Notes: generated by a model not told the origin, from the sequence alone. Numbered from the stretch's first letter, positions 1 to 7,587 are shown. The stretch: DNA of 15,321 bases from JBLHGU01 sp047615875 (GCA_047615875.1 JBLHGU010000120.1:1-15321), one strand, 5' to 3'. Made by a program: numbers and translations.

Positions 1-333
1 CCCTCTCGGCTGAGTCAGATCGAAAAACTGCAATACACCATGCAGAATCGAAAGGTTTTTGTTGGGTGGGATTACGTATACGTAATTAGGTTGTACTTTC
101 ATACCATCAGCAACTTGATGAACTTTCATCTTAGAGCGCTTTTGTACCAGTTCAGGTAGAAGAATGACATGAGTTGGATCGAGATGGGCAATGAGAACAA
201 ATGCAATACCACTATCATGTCGCATAGCCTTAAAAAAAGATTCAAAGGCCTCCAACCCTCCAGCGGAAGCACCCAAAGCAACAATGGGGAATTCTTGCTT
301 TTTCTGAACAGTTTGTTTCTTTTTGATAACCAT
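1..333 (-). CDS. CheB-type protein-glutamate methylesterase domain, N-terminal fragment (probable CheB/CheR hybrid)
   Basis: The gene starts at ATG 331-333 and runs off the left edge in frame, giving 111 residues without a stop. After a short basic N-terminus (MVIKKKQTVQKK) comes the CheB catalytic core. FPIVALGASAGGLEAF holds the nucleophile Ser at residue 24, in the GASAGG motif. AHLDP at about residue 50 holds the catalytic His. The segments LLPELVQ, VADGMKVQPNYVYVIPPNKN and LSILHGVL are typical of the family. CheB demethylates or deamidates chemoreceptor glutamates in the cytoplasm. The gene begins directly with the methylesterase domain and has no receiver domain. That is characteristic of large CheB/CheR/PAS hybrids, so a hybrid is likely (inference), but the rest is outside the window. 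The ribosome binding site is weak. An AT-rich TATAAT-like box lies on the minus strand at 362-367. Confidence 0.9.
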   Translation of the reverse strand, partial: MVIKKKQTVQKKQEFPIVALGASAGGLEAFESFFKAMRHDSGIAFVLIAHLDPTHVILLPELVQKRSKMKVHQVADGMKVQPNYVYVIPPNKNLSILHGVLQFFDLTQPRG

Positions 334-1146
334 CTCTAACGGCCTTCAATTGGTAGGAACTATTATAGTAATAATATACCTCAACTCGGCGACGAATAAT
401 TATTGCCCACTTTATAGTTAACTTCACATATAGTAACTATCTACTCCCATACACCTGCCAAACCAGGTGGTAAACTCAGGCGGGTAGCAAAATTCGATGG
501 GCACAACCTGCTGTAGCGGATAAGAAAGCATGCAGCGATGGTGCTTCTGTTTGCGCGATTCATTTGGAATTCTTACTGATCGAGTTAGGTCTGCGATATA
601 CAGGAGATGGGGTTGAATATCCCATGTAGAACCACTAAACCCAGTCCTATAGCATTATGTTGCACAGCTCGCCTGGAAGTTATAGTTAATATGAGACCCT
701 GCTGAAATACTGTCATATAACCCGTCGAAAAAGCACAACACCGCAAGTGTTGGGTAGAGCGGGGTAACATACTACTTATTCAAATTATGCTGCAAGCACA
801 AGATATTGTTCCGGAAAATATCTTGTGTCGGGTGTTAGGTTTTGTAGTTATCCTCGATCTTGCTTTAAGCCGGTATGAATCTGGCACGTTTGCGGACCAC
901 AATTGTGGAGATTACGGTGTTATTGCTATCGGTGCGGGTAAAACTCATGCACATTAGACCGACTGGTGAGATATGCAGGCTAATTTGCCGCATGGCCCAC
1001 TAGGTCAAGCGCACGCGACTATTGCCTGCGCAAGTAACATTGACCTCCGTCGCCTCTTCCTTATTTGAATAAATGTGTTGTAAATAATCTGCGTATTAAT
1101 CTGGTGAAGAGTAAAACTGCTGTGTTGAATGGGTGCTTAATCTAAG
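334..1146. other. gene-poor intergenic region with a strong hairpin
   Basis: About 0.8 kb separates the CheB start from the HiPIP stop, and I see no convincing gene in it. The longest open stretches are a 61-residue minus frame (585-770) and a 56-residue plus frame (787-957, starting MLQAQDIVPENILCRVLG). Neither has a clear ribosome binding site or a family I recognise. The part nearest 334-430 probably carries the CheB promoter. Structure seen: a small inverted repeat CACCTG/CAGGTG (452-469) and the 11-bp hairpin at 797-827. A degraded gene cannot be excluded. Confidence 0.5.
797..827. repeat. 11-bp perfect inverted repeat (hairpin)
   Basis: CACAAGATATT (797-807) is followed by a 9-base loop and its perfect complement AATATCTTGTG (817-827). 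The stem is AT-rich and has no T-run on either side, so it is not a textbook intrinsic terminator. It could be an operator or a remnant of a mobile end. No gene abuts it. Confidence 0.6.
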
Positions 1147-1491
1147 TTATACCCGGCTGTACCAACTATTACACCATCCTTGTGAGTTGACGGAATTTTC
1201 AGGAAATATCGCACAATGTCCCCAACCGTTATCGGCTTCGCTGAAAAATTGGCAGGTATTGCAAAACTGTAGTTCAGATCCGTCCCCAGTTCTTTTTGGA
1301 AAGAGGCCGGTATTAACGGACTTGGCGTCGTGACTATAACCCAGTTGTACTGCGGCTTCGGATTGCTGCTCCAGCTTAGGCAGTTCCGATGCCGCCTGGC
1401 TAGTATTTAGGTTTATCGCTGATAAGCACAACAACGAACCGGTAGATCGCTGTAAAAATAGTCTTCTCGATATAGATATTTCTGCACGCAT
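1147..1491 (-). CDS. high-potential iron-sulfur protein (HiPIP), Tat-exported
   Basis: A 114-residue periplasmic electron carrier with one [4Fe-4S] cluster. The four cluster ligands are visible with HiPIP spacing: Cys77 and Cys80 (CNTCQFF), Cys93 (GHCAIFP) and Cys107 (GWCNSW). The N-terminus has a twin-arginine signal, SRRLFLQ at residues 8-14, then a hydrophobic stretch and a likely cleavage near SQA-A (31-34). That fits cofactor loading before export. I start at ATG 1489-1491. GAGGAG lies just upstream, and the in-frame start at 1539 falls inside the hairpin 1509-1542 and would put 16 residues before the Tat signal. This is the last gene of the minus-strand redox block, 75 bases after the P460-like gene. 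HiPIPs usually carry electrons between membrane complexes and periplasmic enzymes. Its partner here is probably one of the adjacent haem proteins (inference). Confidence 0.93.
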   Translation of the reverse strand: MRAEISISRRLFLQRSTGSLLCLSAINLNTSQAASELPKLEQQSEAAVQLGYSHDAKSVNTGLFPKRTGDGSELQFCNTCQFFSEADNGWGHCAIFPENSVNSQGWCNSWYSRV

Positions 1492-1508
1492 TAATAGTCT
1501 CCTCGTTC

Positions 1509-1542
1509 TGGTTGGGCTCCAACACTCAACAGAGCCCAACCA
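1509..1542 (-). promoter_or_regulatory. intercistronic hairpin immediately upstream of the HiPIP ribosome binding site
   Basis: TGGTTGGGCTC (1509-1519) and GAGCCCAACCA (1532-1542) form an 11-bp perfect, GC-containing stem with a 12-base loop. On the minus-strand transcript it ends a few bases before the GAGGAG of the HiPIP gene. There is no T-run, so simple termination is unlikely. Likely roles are 3'-end stabilisation of the upstream message, processing, or control of HiPIP translation (inference). Confidence 0.7.
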
Positions 1543-1566
1543 CTGATTATATATAGCTCTGTAAAA

Positions 1567-2100
1567 CTACTTCAAGAACAGATAATCACCACCAGGCGCC
1601 GCCGTATGACAGGCAATACAGCCCTTTGATTTACCCTTGGCAACACGCCCGGCTAGTGCCATGCCTTTAGGGTTTTTATCCAGACTACCATCTACCAGAT
1701 ACTTGGCCCAGAACCAGTTCTGATTATCTGAGTCGTAGCCATCTTCACGCTGAAACATCACTGTAATGGCCTTAAGATGCTTAGCCGGATCCGTACTAAC
1801 ACTTGCTACTGTAGCCCCTTCGCCACCGTAATTGCGCTTTACGAATACAAGACCATTATGCCCGCGCACTGTTACACGGGAATTTATGGTATCAAGTACT
1901 GCCCCATGTGGGTGGGTGCCCTTATAGGGTTTTGAAAAAATGGCATCTGGCCCAATCAATCGTTCCTTCTTCAAGACATTCCACAGTTTTTTGGAATATT
2001 TAACACTGACTGGATCACCAAACGGTGCGTCCTGGGCAAATATTGTCGTAGCACCTAAAAGTAATGCCAGCGATCCGAACAAAACAATAAACTTTTTCAT
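1567..2100 (-). CDS. cytochrome P460-family mono-haem protein (copy 1)
   Basis: A 177-residue exported haem protein. A Sec signal peptide covers residues 1-23 (MKKFIVLFGSLALLLG, cleavage near IFA-Q). The C-terminus carries one c-type haem site, CIACH at residues 161-165, followed by a DYLFLK end. The order of a G-x-V-F-x-K segment (GLVFVKRNY), an aromatic NWFWAKY strand and a C-terminal CxxCH with DYxF is typical of the P460 / cytochrome c'-beta fold. Known members oxidise hydroxylamine or bind NO through a haem that can be cross-linked to Lys. Whether the cross-link forms here cannot be read from sequence. I start at ATG 2098-2100, because GTGGAGATTAGT just before it serves as the ribosome binding site; the in-frame ATG at 2112 overlaps that site. 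The gene follows the propeller gene by 33 bases in the same direction, consistent with one operon. Confidence 0.86.
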   Translation of the reverse strand: MKKFIVLFGSLALLLGATTIFAQDAPFGDPVSVKYSKKLWNVLKKERLIGPDAIFSKPYKGTHPHGAVLDTINSRVTVRGHNGLVFVKRNYGGEGATVASVSTDPAKHLKAITVMFQREDGYDSDNQNWFWAKYLVDGSLDKNPKGMALAGRVAKGKSKGCIACHTAAPGGDYLFLK

Positions 2101-2133
2101 ACTAATCTCCACTTGTCATACATTGTCTATGAG

Positions 2134-3147
2134 TTAGTCGATATCTCGACTGGTTAATATCACCCTCGCTTCCTCGCCATAAGAATTAGCCGACGTTGAA
2201 AACCAGAGCAGGTGATGCTTGCGTTGAATTGGACTTAAGGTAGTTCCGGACCCGAGGGTAAATCGTTCAAGCAAAGCACCCGTTTCGGGATCAAGTCTGA
2301 CTGTTTCGCCATTTTGATCTGAAACAACGACATACTTGCTATTTACCAGTGGCAGCAGACTTAGGGCATCATGGGTCTTCTGTTGCCATATAAGATCTCC
2401 GGATGATTCACTGCGAACACGTAAAACTCCATCAAAGCCGGGAAAGTACAGCCGCCGACTTGATATAAGGGGAGATTGACTGGCTACTCCGTCATTATGT
2501 GACCACTTAATCTCGCCTGTTTTCGATTCAAGTAACTGCGTAACGCCACTAAACAAGGTGATAATAATTTCACCTCCCTGAGTAACAACAGGGTGATTTA
2601 CCAGCTCCTGATGCAATTCTTTTTGCCACACAATGCGACCATCTTCAGCATTAATGACATAGAGCATTCCCTCTCTACCGCCCAAATATAAATTTTCGTT
2701 GTGTATGGCAGGGGGATACACCCACTGACTAAAAGTTCTCTGCCAAAGCATTTTCCCAGACTGTGCATCTAGCGCAACCAGGTGGCCGGTATCGTCAGTT
2801 AGATAGGAGATATTGTTATGCACGACCGCACCAAAAGCACGTCCCGGCAATGAATGCAACCAATTCTGATTACCATCTTTAAGCCGAAGTGAGTGGACGC
2901 CAATGTTACTAGATGCATATATAGTGTTTTTATCTATAACAATGCTGTCGACGTCTAACTCCTGAAATTTTTTCCATTGCAATGATAAGTCGCTCACGTC
3001 GTAGACGCGGACTCCTTCCATAGCTACAACAATTGAACCCCCACTTACCACAGGGTTGCCTGGATATTCTGCATCCTGGGAGTTAGCATTATTGACAATC
3101 AATAACATTGCCCCCAACAAGCTGACACTAATAAAGGCGTGCATCAT
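2134..3147 (-). CDS. exported PQQ-type (BamB-like) seven-bladed beta-propeller protein
   Basis: A 337-residue protein with a signal peptide (residues 1-24, cleavage near NSQ-D) and repeating propeller units of about 40 residues. Each unit ends in a (D/S/T)-G-x-x-x-W type docking motif: Trp58, Trp96 (DGNQNW), Trp135 (SGKMLW), Trp174 (DGRIVW), Trp215 (TGEIKW) and Trp254 (SGDLIW). A seventh degenerate unit, TGALLE, lies near 289-294. This gives about seven blades filling the whole mature chain, against eight in BamB or in PQQ dehydrogenases. No CxxCH and no obvious PQQ-dehydrogenase active site is seen, so a scaffolding or protein-partner role is more likely than catalysis. It sits between two P460-like genes and may organise them in the periplasm (inference). 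The start is forced by a TAG stop immediately upstream; the ribosome binding site is weak. Confidence 0.87.
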   Translation of the reverse strand: MMHAFISVSLLGAMLLIVNNANSQDAEYPGNPVVSGGSIVVAMEGVRVYDVSDLSLQWKKFQELDVDSIVIDKNTIYASSNIGVHSLRLKDGNQNWLHSLPGRAFGAVVHNNISYLTDDTGHLVALDAQSGKMLWQRTFSQWVYPPAIHNENLYLGGREGMLYVINAEDGRIVWQKELHQELVNHPVVTQGGEIIITLFSGVTQLLESKTGEIKWSHNDGVASQSPLISSRRLYFPGFDGVLRVRSESSGDLIWQQKTHDALSLLPLVNSKYVVVSDQNGETVRLDPETGALLERFTLGSGTTLSPIQRKHHLLWFSTSANSYGEEARVILTSRDID

Positions 3148-3260
3148 CTACACTCTGGCTACACATATACGACAAGGTTCGATAATTTAAAAATAAATAG
3201 TACTTATTGGTTGAGGATTTCGACGAAATATCAAGTCTTCGATATACCGACCTCATAGCC

Positions 3261-3908
3261 TTAATTCCTGGACGCTTCAGGTACAAAATACAGATGATCA
3301 AATTTCCCCCGTGCAAGGTGGCAAGCAATGCAGTAATCAACCTTCGCAGCATTTTTACCATTGGTCTCGCCAACAATGCTGCCATCTGCTCGAACCTCCA
3401 TATATTTCCAGTCTCCGGTCACTCGGTTAAAACCGCTGGGCATTTTTGTCATAATAGCCAGGGGCCCAAGAATGATTTCTCTGGTGTCTGTGATGGAGAA
3501 ACTGTCTTTAGCCAAGACAGATCCAACGGGTAAGCGATTAACCGACTGAGGGGTTGCATAATCCGAAGACAATTCATTACCGTAATTGTTCAGGTAATGA
3601 TTGCCGTGGGTGGCTGAAAGGTAGGGTGCAGAATTAAAGCGTTGCCAATTCTGGTAGTCCGCAATTTCTGGTAGCTTAGATGAGCCATAACCATCTGCCA
3701 GAGCGTTACGAATTATGGTGTAAATACGCTCCGCTTCACTATTGCTAAGATTGGCGGGGTTGCGAAATCTAAGATGGCGTCGCGGCTTTTCCGCACTACC
3801 ACTGATCGGGCTAATTTGGACACCAACCTTAAGACCGTTTTCCTGATCATTGCCGGCAGTTGCTTTTTGTCCGACAAATATTCCAAGTATAAAGATCACA
3901 AATTTCAT
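3261..3908 (-). CDS. cytochrome P460-family mono-haem protein (copy 2)
   Basis: A 215-residue exported haem protein, related in layout to the copy at 1567-2100 but longer at the N-terminus. The signal peptide is residues 1-18 (MKFVIFILGIFVG, cleavage ATA-G). The segment LPVGSVLAKDSF contains a Lys in the position also seen in copy 1. A GDWKYMEV strand follows, then the C-terminal haem site CIACH at residues 193-197 and HLYFVP. Family members handle hydroxylamine or NO; the substrate here is unknown. The start is ATG 3906-3908, supported by a strong AGGAGGT upstream and by its ATGA overlap with the stop of the TPR-sulfotransferase gene (TGA at 3905-3907). An upstream in-frame start at 3944 would give a signal peptide with a poor N-region. 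The next gene, the propeller, begins 113 bases downstream. Confidence 0.86.
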   Translation of the reverse strand: MKFVIFILGIFVGQKATAGNDQENGLKVGVQISPISGSAEKPRRHLRFRNPANLSNSEAERIYTIIRNALADGYGSSKLPEIADYQNWQRFNSAPYLSATHGNHYLNNYGNELSSDYATPQSVNRLPVGSVLAKDSFSITDTREIILGPLAIMTKMPSGFNRVTGDWKYMEVRADGSIVGETNGKNAAKVDYCIACHLARGKFDHLYFVPEASRN

Positions 3909-5974
3909 GCCAACACCTCCTGCTGAATTAGTGGCTCCAGACATTTGAGATGACTAGAGTAATTTTTCCAATTAGAAATCGAACTCTGGTACACCGGCCG
4001 TGACACCTGTTGAAAGCTCGCGGTGTGAAATCCGTGCCGCTGGCGTTGCAAGCACTTGTCATCGAATTCAAGCTCGCAACGATTAAGCAGGCGGCGAGTT
4101 TCGTTTTCAGTATCGCTAACCAGGTTTTCGTACTGAATGTCAATTAGATGTATTGGCAAACAGCGCTTCCAATGCTGAATTAGTTTTCGATATATACGAT
4201 AGGCAAAGGCGAAATCACCGAGATGGTTGCCAAATCTTATGCCGTGATCAAAGTTCTGCATATAGCAGGACAAGCCGGTGGCGATGGGGTTTCGTACGCA
4301 ATGTATAACCTTGCAGCCTGGAAACAGTTGGGCAATGTGTCCCAGAAGCAGAAAGTTGCCCAACATTTTGTCACAGGCTAATTGAGCAGAACCGACTAAT
4401 AAGTGTACCGAAGCTTGCCAGTGTTGCCGTATCGACCCCATCAGATCCGGGATAATGGGGCGGTACAAATTGTCCCGGGTTTCGCCATTTATGATTGATT
4501 TTTTCAGGACCGAACTTTCACCCATGCTGGTAACCTTAGGGTGGTTGCCGACAATCGACTCGACTAACGTTGATCCACTACGTGGCATTCCTATGATAAA
4601 TAGTGGCATTGGTCGTTCGTCTGTCTGGCACATTTCTATATCAATCCCGTGACAGGGAAATGATCTTATCAATGCATCAATTCTTTGCTCGTATGATTTT
4701 TTGTTAAAGGGCGCGCATCGGTGTAACAAGTTGTTACCAGATTCAAGATGAGAGAATGCCTGCTCAAACTGTTCCTGCCGATCTAATAGTGTGGCGGCGG
4801 CAAAATGAAAATTAATTCGACTGTCGAGATTAGTCGCGGGATTTGCTAGTCCTTCATTAATCACTTTAGTTAGCGTTGCGGTTTCAGAATGGTTCTGGTT
4901 TAACGCAAGGTTGTATGCGGCTCGTCCAAATAGTGGATTAATCCATAATGACTTACTTAGGTGCTTTGCCCCAGACTGGTAATTACCCTGTATCTGCTCA
5001 AGGACACCCAAATTAAAATATACAGCAGCATTATCGGGCTGTTGGTTCGTTGCATTGGTCAGAAGAGTTTTCGCTTTGGTAAATTCTCTGTTGCGCAGAA
5101 AAAAGTCTGCGGCTGTTAATTGAACGTTGGTGTTATCAGGATATATTTTTAATAAGACACTCAGCTTGCTCCTGGCTAACTCGTCGTCTCCGCAGTGTTT
5201 GAGTAGCCTTATATGGGCAAGTGTTAGGTCTAGATCTACGCTTTCATTATTGGTCCAGATCTGCACCAGACGTAGTGCCTGAGTAAATTCCTGTTGTTGT
5301 TCCAGTACGTGAATGCATTCCAGTCGGTGGCTTGTTTCCTCAGCGTGCAGCATCAACCGCTTACAGATCTTGTTCGCTTCAGTGATATCTCCAATATGTC
5401 GTAAGTTGGCGGAGAGCTGGCTCAATAAAATACAATTATCAGGATTTGCTTTCAGTCCCTGTCTAAGGGTGTCTAGACATTGTTGAATTTCATTTTGTTC
5501 GAAATAGTTTGCCGCAAGATTAACCCATGCATTAGGTGTTGTAGTATCCAGTTCAATCGCCTGTTCTAGAAGCCTGTTTGATTCAGCCAGACAATTGTGT
5601 TCAGCCAGGATTGCGCTTAGATTTATAAGGCTATTAACATCTTCAGGAGTAATATTTAGCGCACATCGATAGGATTCAATGGCATGCGATACATTCCCCA
5701 TTTGATGTTGTACTAATCCGAGACAATGCCAGGTGTCGGCAGCTTTATTATTTACGACAAGACATTGCTTGAGATGAAGCAGGGCTTCATCCAACCTGCC
5801 TGTAAGTCGGCATAATTCTCCCAGGTTATGTAACACTTGAGTGTCGAGAGGGTGGTGTTTCAGAACCTTCTCGAGCGAACTTGCAGCTGACATAAGCCTG
5901 TCCTGAGACACGAGTAACTCGGCATATTGCATGGAGCTGGCCAGTTGTCGTGGATCTGGTTGAGTTTGATTCAT
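3905..5974 (-). CDS. TPR-repeat protein fused to a PAPS-type sulfotransferase
   Basis: A 689-residue protein with no signal peptide. Residues 1 to about 440 are consecutive tetratricopeptide repeats (for example HNLGELCRLTGRLDEALLHL and AWVNLAANYFEQNE), a likely substrate-protein docking array. Residues 457 to about 650 are a sulfotransferase domain. The 5'-phosphosulfate loop GMPRSGSTLVE starts at 462. The 3'-phosphate site is CVRNPIATGLS at about 559-569. ST domains of this kind transfer sulfate from PAPS to tyrosines, sugars or lipids in the cytoplasm; the acceptor is not determinable here. The stop TGA overlaps the start ATG of the next gene (ATGA), suggesting translational coupling with the P460-like protein. 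A 15-bp hairpin (5999-6038) separates it from the porin gene. The start ATG 5972-5974 has only a weak AAGAG ribosome binding site. Confidence 0.93.
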   Translation of the reverse strand: MNQTQPDPRQLASSMQYAELLVSQDRLMSAASSLEKVLKHHPLDTQVLHNLGELCRLTGRLDEALLHLKQCLVVNNKAADTWHCLGLVQHQMGNVSHAIESYRCALNITPEDVNSLINLSAILAEHNCLAESNRLLEQAIELDTTTPNAWVNLAANYFEQNEIQQCLDTLRQGLKANPDNCILLSQLSANLRHIGDITEANKICKRLMLHAEETSHRLECIHVLEQQQEFTQALRLVQIWTNNESVDLDLTLAHIRLLKHCGDDELARSKLSVLLKIYPDNTNVQLTAADFFLRNREFTKAKTLLTNATNQQPDNAAVYFNLGVLEQIQGNYQSGAKHLSKSLWINPLFGRAAYNLALNQNHSETATLTKVINEGLANPATNLDSRINFHFAAATLLDRQEQFEQAFSHLESGNNLLHRCAPFNKKSYEQRIDALIRSFPCHGIDIEMCQTDERPMPLFIIGMPRSGSTLVESIVGNHPKVTSMGESSVLKKSIINGETRDNLYRPIIPDLMGSIRQHWQASVHLLVGSAQLACDKMLGNFLLLGHIAQLFPGCKVIHCVRNPIATGLSCYMQNFDHGIRFGNHLGDFAFAYRIYRKLIQHWKRCLPIHLIDIQYENLVSDTENETRRLLNRCELEFDDKCLQRQRHGFHTASFQQVSRPVYQSSISNWKNYSSHLKCLEPLIQQEVLA

Positions 5975-5998
5975 CTATTGCTAGCTCTTACGAGTACC

Positions 5999-6038
5999 CA
6001 ATTTCTGTGATCGGAAAGGATTGCGATCACAGAAATTG
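5999..6038. terminator. 15-bp hairpin between porin and TPR-sulfotransferase genes (possible terminator or attenuator)
   Basis: CAATTTCTGTGATCG (5999-6013) and CGATCACAGAAATTG (6024-6038) form a perfect 15-bp stem with a 10-base loop. It lies after the porin stop on the minus strand and before the sulfotransferase start. The minus-strand side has no T-run; the T-rich flank lies on the plus-strand side (6041-6064). It may therefore be a partial terminator or processing site that lets porin exceed the downstream genes (inference). Confidence 0.55.
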
Positions 6039-6079
6039 CAGGTTTTATTTGTGATTTTGTTTTAATAAACATGGTTATA

Positions 6080-7447
6080 CTAAATATTCCTTTGCACTGA
6101 AAACTGCAGACGGGTCGCGTCACCGCTGCTACCATCGGCATTGTCCAATTGCCCGTGCATCAGTTCGATCCCTAGTTCGGTGCTTGGCCAGGGGCCCCAC
6201 ATGAAGTTGGCATGGTACGTGCTTAGTGAATCGATTCCGTTTGAGCGTGCGGGAATGTCGTTTTCAAAATGTCCATAGGCAAATGTGGAGTTGGTGTTCT
6301 TGTTCCATTTAATTTTTACCGCAGCATTAACAGACATGCTCTCAACAGTTTCCACACTACCGTTGGTATTGACAAAAAGGTCGTTGCTGAAACCGTTTAT
6401 GATGTAACTGCCTATGCCATCGCCAAAAGTTGTGCTGGCGTTAATATTGGCCTTACCGATATCCCAACCACCAGCGAGGTTAATGCCCCAGCCAGATTTC
6501 GATACATCAATTCGTGTACCAACAAGATCCGATCCAGCTGGTGCCACACCATTGATGCCTAGACGACGCCACACCCCGGCAAGTTCGTAAAAACTGGGTC
6601 CATTGCCTCCACGCCATGCGATCACTGTGTCCGGCATTTCGTCCTGGCCGATGCCACCGCGGGATTCCCCAAGTCGGCCAGCTGCGCCAACCCCATCTGT
6701 TTCGGGATTTTCCAGGGAAAACGACATGCCGTTGTGCATGGTCCAGCGTAGTTGTCCCTGGCGTTTAAAGGATTTTCCTGCCGGTCCAAAAAAGTCCACC
6801 GTGCCAGGATAAGCGACAAAGTCCATGAAGTTCGTCCAGTATTGACCGGCCAGAAAATTGCCGTAAGCTGTGTCGATACTGGCATAGGCATGCCTGATTC
6901 GGAACGATGTTGAGCCAGAGAAACTCTGATTTCCTCCACCGCCAAAAAAGTCTCCTTCCAGGTGGGTTTTAAGGTTTTTTCCATCATCTAATTCTGAATT
7001 TGTTTTGAATCGCAGTCTGGATTGGCGGGCATGTAGACGGGTATGGGGATTTTTTGTCGAGACGACAGAGCCATCGGTAGGAATTGAACTAGCTACAAAT
7101 GTATCACCGACGTCGGCATCGAGATCGATGATGGCGTCAAGCTTAAGGTAGCCACTCACTTCAAACGAGGTCTTGCCGTTGGATGTTGTGAAACTACCCG
7201 GGCTGGCCCCTTGCACAATGGCACGGGACTTTAACTCCTCGGTTTGTTTACTATTGTTTTTCTGCTGGGTTTCCAGTTGTTCGACTTTATTCATCAGGAG
7301 TTCTATCTGATGCCTTAGATCATCAATATCTCCAGAGAAAGTAATCGTCGGGGCTGACAATGCCATTATTGAGCTAGCGCCCAATAAAGTATTGCGTATG
7401 GCGATAGTCAGTAGCTTGGGACTAAATGGTCTTTTGCTCATTTTCAT
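6080..7447 (-). CDS. DcaP-like trimeric outer-membrane porin
   Basis: A 455-residue outer-membrane beta-barrel. It has a signal sequence (residues 1 to about 38). A coiled-coil segment follows at about 40-75 (DIDDLRHQIELLMNKVEQLE), typical of the periplasmic N-terminal part of DcaP-family porins. A family-like linker (GASPGSFTT) leads to the first barrel strand, SGYLKLDAI at 98-106. Barrel strands follow with aromatic girdles (HLEGDFFGGGG, FLAGQYWTNFMD, DFFGPAG). DcaP-type porins take up small anionic or aromatic solutes across the outer membrane. The chain ends in VQRNI rather than the usual terminal Phe. The start at 7447 is supported by AGGAG six bases upstream; a second in-frame ATG lies two codons downstream. 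It is the first gene of the minus-strand block and is divergent from the ECF sigma gene, so co-regulation is plausible but not shown. Confidence 0.9.
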   Translation of the reverse strand: MKMSKRPFSPKLLTIAIRNTLLGASSIMALSAPTITFSGDIDDLRHQIELLMNKVEQLETQQKNNSKQTEELKSRAIVQGASPGSFTTSNGKTSFEVSGYLKLDAIIDLDADVGDTFVASSIPTDGSVVSTKNPHTRLHARQSRLRFKTNSELDDGKNLKTHLEGDFFGGGGNQSFSGSTSFRIRHAYASIDTAYGNFLAGQYWTNFMDFVAYPGTVDFFGPAGKSFKRQGQLRWTMHNGMSFSLENPETDGVGAAGRLGESRGGIGQDEMPDTVIAWRGGNGPSFYELAGVWRRLGINGVAPAGSDLVGTRIDVSKSGWGINLAGGWDIGKANINASTTFGDGIGSYIINGFSNDLFVNTNGSVETVESMSVNAAVKIKWNKNTNSTFAYGHFENDIPARSNGIDSLSTYHANFMWGPWPSTELGIELMHGQLDNADGSSGDATRLQFSVQRNI

Positions 7448-7587
7448 GACTCACTCCTGGTGGAATTTCCAGTTACACAGGACACGCCGAATAGATTGCC
7501 CAACTTTCCCTGGCGCCTGGCTCTTCATTGAATAGCGTGGCCCGATAAGGTAGATGACCGGCAACTGAGTCACTTCATTGCAGCGAA

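Noticed and set aside
585..770. 61-residue minus-strand ORF in the gene-poor region
   Set aside because: Composition is not convincing, no family is recognised and no ribosome binding site was seen.
787..957. 56-residue plus-strand ORF in the gene-poor region
   Set aside because: It has no clear ribosome binding site, no recognised family, and a strong inverted repeat through its start.
2134..3147. Quinoprotein (PQQ) dehydrogenase identity for the propeller protein
   Set aside because: At 337 residues with about seven blades it is too short, has no CxxCH and shows no catalytic calcium-site motif; a BamB-like propeller fits better.
3207..3533. 108-residue plus-strand ORF opposite the second P460 gene
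   Set aside because: It is antisense to a haem protein gene with CIACH, a signal peptide and a strong ribosome binding site, so it is a shadow.
6006..6031. TGTGA and TCACA arms suggesting a CRP site
   Set aside because: The arms are 16 bases apart, while CRP sites have a 6-base spacer. They are part of a long perfect hairpin.
6622..6987. 121-residue minus-strand ORF inside the porin gene
   Set aside because: It is an alternative frame of the porin, whose own frame has a clear family pattern throughout.
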